Positions 1 to 5,869 are shown, counted from the first letter of the stretch. The stretch: DNA of 5,934 bases from RGIG3701 sp017403345 (GCA_017403345.1 JAFQOH010000169.1:1-5934), one strand, 5' to 3'. Program-made: numbers and translations. Notes: a model not told the origin generated them from the letters alone.

Positions 1-78
1 ATCTTGAAAGTTGTTCCTCCCTCAGACTCCCTCTTCAAGAACTTTTTAAACTGCTGTTTGTATTTAAATTTCTGTGCG

Positions 79-1350
79 TCACGCGGAGGTTGGCGAGCTT
101 TCTTCCGCCGGCGTTTCTTCTTCTGGGACTCGGACAAACTTGGCCGTCAGCCAGAAGAGAGGCACGCAGAGGATGAAGAGTCCCCCGGCAACGTGACAGA
201 CGTTCCGCAGTCCGAAACCGTAAACGACAGCGCCGCTAAGGAACGTACTGACGAGAATGCCGCTCATTCGGATGGAGGATGCTAGCCCAAAGACCGCTCC
301 GCGTCTTTCCACTCTCGTGAATTTCGAAAGGAGTGCGAGCAGCCCAGTTTCCAATCCGGAACCAGCCAGACTGTTGATGAAGCGCATCGAACCATAAAGT
401 CCAAGATTTCCCGCGATCCCCATCAGAAACATCGTGACGCTGGAAACGATCAGAGCGGGAACTGCGACTCTCTGCGGCGTGTACCGGTCGCAGAGTTTTC
501 CGAGAAGGATGCCGGAAAAGATCCCGCCAAGTGCCGTCAACCCGCAGATCCAGCTCGTGTGCAGCGCGGTGTTTTGGGGACCGTGGATCTTCTCGATCAT
601 GAGGGAAACGTACGGTTCGTCAAATTTACGCGCGATCGCAACGCAGAACATGATGAAGAAACTGATCCAGATCGCGGCGGAAAGCCCGCTCCACGCACCG
701 CGGCATTTTTTGCCCTCGCACGGTTTCGGCGGGACGAAATTCTCGCGGATGAAAATGTGGCAGAGAACTCCGGAAAGGAGGTAAAGCGTGCCGCAGGTGA
801 TGATGGCGGTCTTGAATCCGAAAAAGTGCATCAAGCCGCCGCCGAGCGCCAGGCCAATGAGATTTCCGCTCCAGACCGACGTCGTGAGCGTGCCGAGCGC
901 GAATCCGTGGTGCTCTTCCGGAGTACTGGTCACGACGAGAGTCTGCGACGCGGCGATCGTTCCGGTGAAGAGGCTCACGATGGCCCGAACTGCGATCAGC
1001 CAAGCCGGAGAAACGGCCAAGATCATGCACGGGAAAAGGAGTCCGTTCAGATAGTACGCGCGCAAAAGCATGATCTTCCGCCCGAATCTGTCTGCGAGGA
1101 CCCCCCAGATCGGCGTTGCGATGCAGTAGCTCAAGAGGCCCGCGAACGTGAACGCTGCCATCCAGACGCCAAGTTCCCGCTCGTCACGGACGTCCCACGT
1201 GTCGCGAATATAGATCGGCACGAACGGGATCGCGGCGGCAAAACCGGCCATACTTAGGATCTGCGCGATCCAAATGAAAAAGAGGTTCTTTTTCCAATTG
1301 ATCTCTGATTTTCTAGATTCTGGCACTTCATGTGCCGCGGACTCACTCAT
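79..1350 (-). CDS. MFS transporter, MdtG-like (12 TM)
   Basis: Inner-membrane secondary transporter of the major facilitator superfamily, 423 aa, a normal length for the family. A cytoplasmic N-terminus (residues 1-20) is followed by about twelve hydrophobic segments. The family signature loop between TM2 and TM3 is present as GVLADRFGRK (83-92), and a degenerate second copy, GKLCDRYTPQR (284-294), marks the repeat in the C-terminal half. The stretch FALGTLTTSVWSGNLIG (150-166) and the IRENF that follows TM6 (201-205) resemble the E. coli MdtG multidrug-efflux group, which is my basis for the subfamily. A polar loop with two Cys (about 206-219) joins the halves, and the C-terminus is acidic (409-418). 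It is last in the cluster, 12 bases after the preceding stop, and is probably translationally coupled to it. Substrate and direction (drug efflux or uptake of a product of the upstream enzymes) are unknown; the MFS call itself is secure. Confidence 0.93.
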   Translation of the reverse strand: MSESAAHEVPESRKSEINWKKNLFFIWIAQILSMAGFAAAIPFVPIYIRDTWDVRDERELGVWMAAFTFAGLLSYCIATPIWGVLADRFGRKIMLLRAYYLNGLLFPCMILAVSPAWLIAVRAIVSLFTGTIAASQTLVVTSTPEEHHGFALGTLTTSVWSGNLIGLALGGGLMHFFGFKTAIITCGTLYLLSGVLCHIFIRENFVPPKPCEGKKCRGAWSGLSAAIWISFFIMFCVAIARKFDEPYVSLMIEKIHGPQNTALHTSWICGLTALGGIFSGILLGKLCDRYTPQRVAVPALIVSSVTMFLMGIAGNLGLYGSMRFINSLAGSGLETGLLALLSKFTRVERRGAVFGLASSIRMSGILVSTFLSGAVVYGFGLRNVCHVAGGLFILCVPLFWLTAKFVRVPEEETPAEESSPTSA

Positions 1351-1357
1351 GGAACGA

Positions 1358-1365
1358 TTTCCTTA
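1358..1365 (-). promoter_or_regulatory. Ribosome binding site overlapping the upstream stop codon
   Basis: On the minus strand this reads TAAGGAAA. The TAA is the stop codon of the preceding secreted-protein gene, and AAGGA is a Shine-Dalgarno sequence 9 bases before the transporter ATG. The overlap suggests termination-reinitiation coupling and supports the ATG at 1350 as the transporter start. A run of eight T residues lies immediately before AAGG. Confidence 0.75.
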
Positions 1366-2880
1366 AAAAAAAGCATGTTTGGACGGACGGATCGGGAGGT
1401 AGCCTTCATCGAGAAGGTCGCGGAACGAGCATTCATACTCGACGCGCCACGACTGGTGATCGTTCCGGAGCTTTCCATCCGGCGTGAGACCGCACTGCTC
1501 GATGATGTAGACTTTCTGATTTTCCGCATCCAGCCGACTCACCAAACGCACTTGGCCGTAGGGACGCTTTACGAGACCATCGCCCGGTTTGAGCTGACGG
1601 TAGCATTCCGTGATCTTTTCCTCGCCGTTCTCTGCGATGACTGCTTTGCTGTCATGGAAGTCCGTCCATTTGTAGTCCCCGATCTTCGTCAAAACGGGTT
1701 TCGGGAAGCCCGTTTTGGGATCGACGATACAGAACGCTCCCGGTTCCATGTGCCACGTTTTCAGAACGGGGAAATTCGGGATCACGTGACGCCAAGCGTA
1801 CGAGCACGCTGCGGAACCGTCCACACCGCGGTACTCCTCCGACTCCGCAGGTCCGACGTAAACCGATTTACCATCTTCGTCCTGAAGCAATTCCTTGAAA
1901 CTCTCCAGGCTGGTCCGACGGTCAAACTGCGTGTACGGGATCCCCCGGTAGGTCTCGCCGGCACGATAGATCACTCCCGCGTCGGAGTCAAACCACGTGA
2001 TGTCCACTTTCGGGACCCACGTCACTTCCGCCATCGTGCGCATGTACTCGACCATCCGCGTACGTTCGGCATCGGAAAAAGTGTCTTCCGAACCGGTTTC
2101 CGCACTGATTTCCGCACCAGTTTTTTCCATTCTCGCGTTCTTTCCCACGTGATGCAGGACCTTGAGGATCGGCTCATAGAGGTACGGCTCGGATTCCAGA
2201 TGAGGGCTGAACGTCGCGACGAGACCTTTTCCGTAGGCCGACAGAATGATCGCGGGCGAATCGATCTGGATGCCGGGCACGCACTTTCCTTTCGCCATTT
2301 CCGTTCGGAACCACGCCAAAACGTGACACTGCGGCTTGCACGGGTCCACATTCACGTGTACGATCGGACCGTTCGCGTAGAAAACGTCCTGCTGTCCCTG
2401 AAAATCTTCCCCGACGATCTGCTTTCCAAACTCGGAAAATTCGATCTTCACGACACCTCTGCCGCGCCACCAGATCGGACTTTTGAACTCCGCGTTCAGA
2501 AAATCCTGCTTCACCGGCACGTACGCCCCGGCACAGATCCCGACGTAGCCTTTTCCAGACTTAACGAAGTCTTTGATCTTCTTCATTCCTTCCGGCTGAA
2601 GCGCATCGATCTGCTTGTACGCCAACCCGCCGGGAAGGAGCACGATGTCGTACGCGCCTTCCTCAAGAATTCCGTCGCGGATCTGCTGAGCGTCCACGAT
2701 CTCGATCTGAAACGCCGGGTCGTTCTCCACGACTTTCGAGACGCTCGCGCACGTTTTGTCAGAAACTCCGCCGTCTTTAAATAACGCAATGCGGTATGGT
2801 TCCTCCGCTGCCGAAAGTACCGCCGAAAAAGTCAACAGGATAAAAAAAGAAAACAAAACGGAAAAATATGTGTTTTTCAT
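1363..2880 (-). CDS. Secreted BPL_N + NlpC/P60-like protein with degenerate second active site
   Basis: Exported two-domain protein, 505 aa from the chosen start. An ATG 21 bases upstream (2901) is in frame, but the ATG at 2880 has GAAAGGA 8 bases before it and gives a classic signal peptide: K2, hydrophobic core to about 20, cleavage near SAA/EEP at 23-26. Residues 28-245 form a BPL_N/class I glutamine amidotransferase-like domain with LLPGG (81-85), GICAGAY with candidate nucleophile Cys116, and SPHLE with His227 and Glu229 as likely partners. An acidic linker (about 252-272) leads to an NlpC/P60-like domain (about 290-500), with GETYRGIPYT (308-317) and LKPGDG (430-435). Compared with the paralogue at 3738-5276, the catalytic Cys is Gly355 (V-D-G-S) and the catalytic His is Gln443 (G-Q-V), while surrounding residues are nearly identical. 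This domain is therefore probably catalytically dead, perhaps binding or regulatory. Substrate unknown. Confidence 0.9.
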   Translation of the reverse strand: MKNTYFSVLFSFFILLTFSAVLSAAEEPYRIALFKDGGVSDKTCASVSKVVENDPAFQIEIVDAQQIRDGILEEGAYDIVLLPGGLAYKQIDALQPEGMKKIKDFVKSGKGYVGICAGAYVPVKQDFLNAEFKSPIWWRGRGVVKIEFSEFGKQIVGEDFQGQQDVFYANGPIVHVNVDPCKPQCHVLAWFRTEMAKGKCVPGIQIDSPAIILSAYGKGLVATFSPHLESEPYLYEPILKVLHHVGKNARMEKTGAEISAETGSEDTFSDAERTRMVEYMRTMAEVTWVPKVDITWFDSDAGVIYRAGETYRGIPYTQFDRRTSLESFKELLQDEDGKSVYVGPAESEEYRGVDGSAACSYAWRHVIPNFPVLKTWHMEPGAFCIVDPKTGFPKPVLTKIGDYKWTDFHDSKAVIAENGEEKITECYRQLKPGDGLVKRPYGQVRLVSRLDAENQKVYIIEQCGLTPDGKLRNDHQSWRVEYECSFRDLLDEGYLPIRPSKHAFF

Positions 2881-2888
2881 GAAAACAG

Positions 2889-2895
2889 TCCTTTC
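2889..2895 (-). promoter_or_regulatory. Ribosome binding site fixing the start at 2880
   Basis: Minus-strand GAAAGGA lies 8 bases before the ATG at 2880. The alternative in-frame ATG at 2901 has no comparable motif at a suitable distance, and starting there would add seven residues before the Lys of the signal peptide. The motif sits in the 30-base gap after the preceding gene. Confidence 0.7.
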
Positions 2896-2910
2896 GATCA
2901 TTCTGACAAA

Positions 2911-3663
2911 TCAGTTCTCTCTCGTTCTCTTTCCTACGTGATGCAGGATCTTGAGGAGAGGTTCATAGAATTCCGGCGGGTGTTCCAAATGCGGGCTGAA
3001 CGTCACGACGGTCCCCTCGCCGCAGGTCGACTGGATAATCGCAGGGGAATTGATCTGAATACCGGGAACTGACTTTCCTTTCGCCATTTCCGTCCGGAAC
3101 CACGCCAGAACTTCGCACTGCGGTTTATTCGGATCGACATTCACATTCACGATCGGGCCATTTGAATAGAGTACATCATACTGCCCCTGGAAATTTTCCC
3201 CGACGATCTTCCGTCCTTCCTCTGAAAATTCGATCTTCACGACTCCTCTGCCGCGCCACCAGATCGAACTTTTGACTTTCGCGTTCAAAATATCCTGTTT
3301 TACCGCAACGGCCGCCCCGGCACAGATCCCGACATATCCTTTTCCAGATCTGATAAATTTTTTAATCTGTTCTATCCCTTCCGGCTGCAGTGACTTGATC
3401 TGATCGTTTGACATCCCGCCGGGAAGGAGCACAATATCAAATCCATCGAGAATACCATCGCGGATCTGCTGGCCGTTTACGGTCTCAAATTGCAAGCCGG
3501 GATCCGTCTCCAAAACTTTCACTACATTGTTATAGGACTTCTTAAAAACACCGCCGTCTCTGTACAGCGCGATACGGTATGGTTCCTCCGCAGACGAAAC
3601 CGACGCGGAAAAGAGCAGCAGAGCAAGAAAGGAAAACAAAACGGAAAAATGTCTTATTTTCAT
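2911..3663 (-). CDS. Secreted stand-alone BPL_N (GATase1-like) protein
   Basis: Exported single-domain paralogue, 250 aa. I start it at the ATG at 3663, which has GAAAGG 9 bases upstream. A TTG at 3672 is in frame but abuts the ribosome binding site, so it is not a usable start. The signal peptide (1-25, cleavage near SSA/EEP) strongly resembles that of the 1363-2880 gene. The BPL_N domain has LLPGG (79-83), GICAGAA with candidate nucleophile Cys114, and SPHLE with His225 and Glu227. The protein ends at HHVGKRTREN, just where the long paralogues enter the interdomain linker, so the NlpC/P60-like domain is absent. From about residue 137 on it is closer to the 1363-2880 protein than to the 3738-5276 one. 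Intact active-site residues argue against a pseudogene. It may act alone or as a partner of the full-length proteins. In eukaryotes BPL_N is the N-terminal domain of biotin-protein ligase; the role of bacterial secreted versions is not settled as far as I know. Confidence 0.88.
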   Translation of the reverse strand: MKIRHFSVLFSFLALLLFSASVSSAEEPYRIALYRDGGVFKKSYNNVVKVLETDPGLQFETVNGQQIRDGILDGFDIVLLPGGMSNDQIKSLQPEGIEQIKKFIRSGKGYVGICAGAAVAVKQDILNAKVKSSIWWRGRGVVKIEFSEEGRKIVGENFQGQYDVLYSNGPIVNVNVDPNKPQCEVLAWFRTEMAKGKSVPGIQINSPAIIQSTCGEGTVVTFSPHLEHPPEFYEPLLKILHHVGKRTREN

Positions 3664-3672
3664 AAAAATCAA

Positions 3673-3678
3673 CCTTTC
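3673..3678 (-). promoter_or_regulatory. Ribosome binding site for the stand-alone BPL_N gene
   Basis: Minus-strand GAAAGG, 9 bases before the ATG at 3663. The surrounding 15-base string TGAAAGGTTGATTTT is identical to that before the 3738-5276 paralogue, so the duplicated unit included its translation leader. Confidence 0.7.
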
Positions 3679-3684
3679 AGTTAT

Positions 3685-3717
3685 CCGCCTGGTTCTTTTT
3701 CATCAGGAACCAGGCGG
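3685..3717 (-). other. Strong hairpin between the first and second genes
   Basis: Perfect 11-bp inverted repeat CCGCCTGGTTC / GAACCAGGCGG (arms 3685-3695 and 3707-3717) with an 11-base loop, located 20 bases after the stop of the first gene and 6 bases before the next ribosome binding site. In the direction of transcription it is followed by ATAACTG, not a U-run, so it is not a textbook intrinsic terminator. The T-rich side lies on the opposite strand, where no gene converges. It could lower downstream expression by partial termination, protect the 3' end of the first transcript, or control access to the following ribosome binding site. Confidence 0.6.
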
Positions 3718-3737
3718 TTTTCTCTGTATTGCAGACT

Positions 3738-5276
3738 TTAGTTCTGCGCGTCAAACATCACTTTTCTGGACGGACGGATCGGGAGGTAGCCTTCATCGAG
3801 AAGGTCGCGGAACGAGCATTCATACTCGACGCGCCACGACTGGTGATCGCTCTTGAGCTGACCCTCCGGCGTGAGTCCGCACTGCTCGATGACGTAGACT
3901 TTCTGATTTTCCGCATCCAGCCGACTCACCAAACGGACGTGACCGTAGGGACGCTTGACGACTCCGTCGCCCGGTTTGAGCTGACGGTAGCACTCCATGA
4001 TCTTTTCCTCGCCGTTCTCCTTGATGACGGCCAGGCTGTCATGGAAGTCCGTCCATTTGTAGTCCCCGACCTTCGTCAGGACCGGTTCCGGGAAACCCGT
4101 TTTCGGATCCACGAGACAGAACGCTCCCGGTTCCATGTGCCACGTTTTCAGAACGGGGAAATTCGGGATCACGTGACGCCACGCGTACGAGCAGGCTGCG
4201 GAGCAGTCCGAGCCGCGGTACTCATCCGATGCCGTCGGGCCGCCGTAGACCGGTTTTCCGCTCTCATCCGTCAGAAATTCCTTGAAGAGTTCCAGGTTGG
4301 TCAGACGGCCGTCCTGCGTGTAGGGGAGGCCTTTGTACGTCTCGCCGGCATGGAAGATCACGCCGTTTTTCGGACGGAACCACGTAATGTCTTCTTTCGG
4401 GACCCACGTCACTTCAGCCATCGCACGCATGTATTCCCTCATTTCCGTGCGTTCTGCATCCGAAAGCACCACGCTGCCGGCATCTTCCGTTTGAGCGTCT
4501 TCCGCCGGTCTTTCACCGCGAGCACTCTTTCCGAGATGGTGCAGGAGGTTGAGCAGAACGTCATTCATCGCCGGAGTGCGTTCCGGGTGCGGACTGACCG
4601 TCACGACGAGTCCCTTTTCGTACGCCGTCAGAACGATGGCCGGAGAATTGATCTGGATACCGGGTTCCGTCCCATCTTTCGCAAATTCAGTGCGGAACCA
4701 CGCCAGAACTTCACACTTCGGTTTCCGCGGGTCCACATTCACATTGATGACCGGACCGTTCGCGTAGCGGATCTCATGCACTCCCTGGTATTTCTCACCG
4801 GCGAGCTTGACGCCAAGTTCCGAGAACTCGATCTTCAGGTTCCCCATTCCGCGCCACCATTTCGGGCTTTTGAACTCCGCGTTCATGAAGTTTTCTTTGA
4901 TCGGAACGTACGCGCCGGCGCAAATGCCGAGGTAGCTCTTTCCGGATTTGATGAACTCCTTGATCTTCGTCATTCCTTCCGGCTGAAGCGCTTCGATCTG
5001 CTTGTATGCAAGACCGCCGGGGAGGAGCACGATGTCGTACGCGCCTTCCTCAAGGACACCGTCGCGGATCTGCTGCTCGTTCACGATCTCCAGCTTCAGT
5101 CCGGGATCCGTTCCGACGACATCCACCACGTACTGACAGTACTTGGAAACGCCGCCCCCTTTGTACATTGCGATCCGGTACGGGCCATCTGCCGCAAAGA
5201 CGCTCGAGGTGAAAATCACCAGAGTGAAAAAGGAAAGTAAAATGAGACGCAAAAAGGAATTTCGATTCATTTGCAT
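3738..5276 (-). CDS. Secreted BPL_N + NlpC/P60-like hydrolase, both active sites intact
   Basis: First gene of the cluster, 512 aa. The ATG at 5276 is 10 bases after GAAAGG; an in-frame ATG at 5270 would be 16 bases away and is less likely. The signal peptide covers 1-28 with a VFA/AD cleavage site. Residues 31-250 are a BPL_N/class I glutamine amidotransferase-like domain with LLPGG (84-88), GICAGAY with candidate nucleophile Cys119, and SPHPE with His230 and Glu232, the usual HPE form of the family. A linker of about 250-272 is acidic and Ala-rich. The C-terminal domain (about 290-500) reads as NlpC/P60-like: GETYKGLPYT (311-320), SDCSAACSYAW (356-366) with candidate catalytic Cys358, LKPGDG (433-438) and PYGHVRLV (443-450) with candidate His446; the third polar residue may be in IEQC (463-466). 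NlpC/P60 enzymes cleave peptidoglycan stem peptides or related amides. Location is periplasmic or extracellular. The domain calls rest on motif reading; the substrate is unknown. Confidence 0.92.
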   Translation of the reverse strand: MQMNRNSFLRLILLSFFTLVIFTSSVFAADGPYRIAMYKGGGVSKYCQYVVDVVGTDPGLKLEIVNEQQIRDGVLEEGAYDIVLLPGGLAYKQIEALQPEGMTKIKEFIKSGKSYLGICAGAYVPIKENFMNAEFKSPKWWRGMGNLKIEFSELGVKLAGEKYQGVHEIRYANGPVINVNVDPRKPKCEVLAWFRTEFAKDGTEPGIQINSPAIVLTAYEKGLVVTVSPHPERTPAMNDVLLNLLHHLGKSARGERPAEDAQTEDAGSVVLSDAERTEMREYMRAMAEVTWVPKEDITWFRPKNGVIFHAGETYKGLPYTQDGRLTNLELFKEFLTDESGKPVYGGPTASDEYRGSDCSAACSYAWRHVIPNFPVLKTWHMEPGAFCLVDPKTGFPEPVLTKVGDYKWTDFHDSLAVIKENGEEKIMECYRQLKPGDGVVKRPYGHVRLVSRLDAENQKVYVIEQCGLTPEGQLKSDHQSWRVEYECSFRDLLDEGYLPIRPSRKVMFDAQN

Positions 5277-5286
5277 TGAAAATCAA

Positions 5287-5292
5287 CCTTTC
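5287..5292 (-). promoter_or_regulatory. Ribosome binding site for the first cluster gene
   Basis: Minus-strand GAAAGG, 10 bases before the ATG at 5276 and 16 before the ATG at 5270, favouring the former. It is embedded in the same 15-base leader string found before the 2911-3663 gene. Confidence 0.7.
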
Positions 5293-5383
5293 ATTCATCT
5301 GAAATTTAAGGAACTGGAACTGCTAAAAAAAAGGGGGTAAGGGGTGAAAAAGGCGATCGAAACACCTTCCTCTCCTCTTGGGG

Positions 5384-5414
5384 CAACTCGGAGTTTGGGA
5401 CTGACTCGGAGTTG
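5384..5414. repeat. Short hairpin with internal direct repeat
   Basis: CAACTC (5384-5389) pairs with GAGTTG (5409-5414). After one G/G mismatch the pairing continues GAGT/ACTC, with about a 7-base loop. The word ACTCGGAGTT also occurs twice in direct orientation (5386-5395, 5404-5413), and each copy is itself nearly palindromic. No U-run follows on either strand. It could be a protein-binding site or an RNA leader structure; nothing decides between them. Confidence 0.45.
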
Positions 5415-5438
5415 AGGCCGCGATCTTTACCGCTGAGA

Positions 5439-5528
5439 GCACGGAAAAGGCACGGAAACACTCGAAATGGATCTTAAAAAATTTTTAAAATCATTGCGTG
5501 AAATTCGTGTTTTTCGTGTTTTTCGTGC
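5439..5528. repeat. Imperfect inverted repeat of GCACGRAAAA-type words
   Basis: The left part (5439-5466) carries GCACGGAAAA, GCACGGAAA and CACTCGAA. The right part (5504-5528) is TTCGTG plus two TTTTTCGTG words ending in TTCGTGC, which on the other strand reads GCACGAAAAA, CACGAAAAA, CACGAA. The two halves thus face each other around an AT-rich centre with AAAAATTTTT (5476-5485). It looks like an intergenic palindromic repeat element and not coding DNA. Similar CACGAAAAACACGAA phrases are, from memory, frequent in intergenic DNA of several phyla including planctomycetes. Confidence 0.55.
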
Positions 5529-5581
5529 TTAAAATTTGGCTAAAGGTCCCACGCGCGACGGCATGACGGGCAGCCAGTTTG

Positions 5582-5805
5582 GGAGGCGGCGCGTCTCGCG
5601 TCGCTTTTAGGAGGCGGTGCGTCTCGCATCGCTTTTAGGAGGCGGCGCGTCTCGCGTCGCTTTTAGGAGGCGGTGCGTCTCGCATCGCTTTTGGGAGGCG
5701 TCGCGTCTCGCGTCGCTTTTAGGAGGCGTCGCGTCTCGCATCGCTTTTGGGAGGCGGTGCGTCTCGCATCGCTTTTGGGAGGCGGTGCGTCTCGCGTCGC
5801 TTTTA
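5582..5805. repeat. Tandem array, eight 28-bp hairpin units
   Basis: Eight head-to-tail copies start at 5582, 5610, 5638, 5666, 5694, 5722, 5750 and 5778, with a 4-base remnant (GGAG) to 5809. Each unit is GGAGGCG, then G or T, then Y, GCG, TCT, CGC, then R, then TCGCTTTT and R. Only four columns vary (unit positions 8, 9, 19, 28). Each unit folds on itself: positions 9-12 pair with 16-19 around a TCT loop, and 5-7 pair with 21-23. As plus-strand RNA, G-U pairs extend this towards the unit ends. There are no spacers, so it is not CRISPR. As 28 is not a multiple of 3, the reading frame cycles; the apparent open frames across it are low-complexity by-products. Confidence 0.9.
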
Positions 5806-5830
5806 GGAGTTTCTGTATTCAAGTCAAGGG

Positions 5831-5869
5831 GGTAAATTGTCAAAATTTTAATTATTTTTGAAATTTACC
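5831..5869. repeat. AT-rich inverted repeat
   Basis: GGTAAATT (5831-5838) and, after a one-base bulge, TCAAAA (5840-5845) pair with TTTTGA (5856-5861) and AATTTACC (5862-5869), a 14-bp stem around a 10-base loop. TTTTT follows on the plus strand, so it could be a weak plus-strand terminator for something outside the array, but no plus-strand gene is visible. From 5870 to the end I see nothing else to annotate. Confidence 0.5.

Larger units (their letters stand above)
5277..5581. other. Upstream non-coding region of the cluster
   Basis: About 300 bases with no credible gene. This is where the promoter for the leftward cluster should lie, but I see no convincing -35/-10 pair. A TTAAAT at about 5304-5309 (minus strand), preceded by an eight-T run at a plausible distance, is the best candidate and is weak. 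The region also holds a small hairpin (5384-5414) and an imperfect inverted repeat (5439-5528), listed separately. Confidence 0.5.

Noticed and set aside
2..40. 7-bp inverted repeat TCTTGAA / TTCAAGA after the transporter stop, considered as a terminator
   Set aside because: Short stem, 25-base loop, and the window ends before any U-run on the minus strand could be seen.
559..1257. 232-codon plus-strand open frame inside the transporter gene
   Set aside because: Charged, repetitive composition without hydrophobic core or motifs; the minus-strand MFS reading is decisive.
1330..2784. 484-codon open frame on the plus strand opposite the 1363-2880 gene
   Set aside because: It mirrors the minus-strand gene, is rich in Arg, His and Asp, has no recognisable domain, and the opposite strand gives a protein with a signal peptide and motifs. 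Rare use of codons that create antisense stops explains its length.
2881..2901. Upstream ATG at 2901 as start of the pseudoenzyme gene
   Set aside because: No good ribosome binding site, and the extra seven residues precede an otherwise standard signal peptide; the ATG at 2880 is better placed.
3729..5240. 503-codon open frame on the plus strand opposite the 3738-5276 gene
   Set aside because: Same antisense artefact; it resembles the 1330-2784 frame only because the two real genes are paralogues.
5582..5809. CRISPR array
   Set aside because: The units are contiguous with no unique spacers, and no cas genes are present.
5607..5861. Open frames of 60-80 codons on both strands across the tandem array
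   Set aside because: They arise from 28-bp repeats cycling through the three frames (period 84 bases), carry no ribosome binding site that I can see, and have no recognisable protein character.
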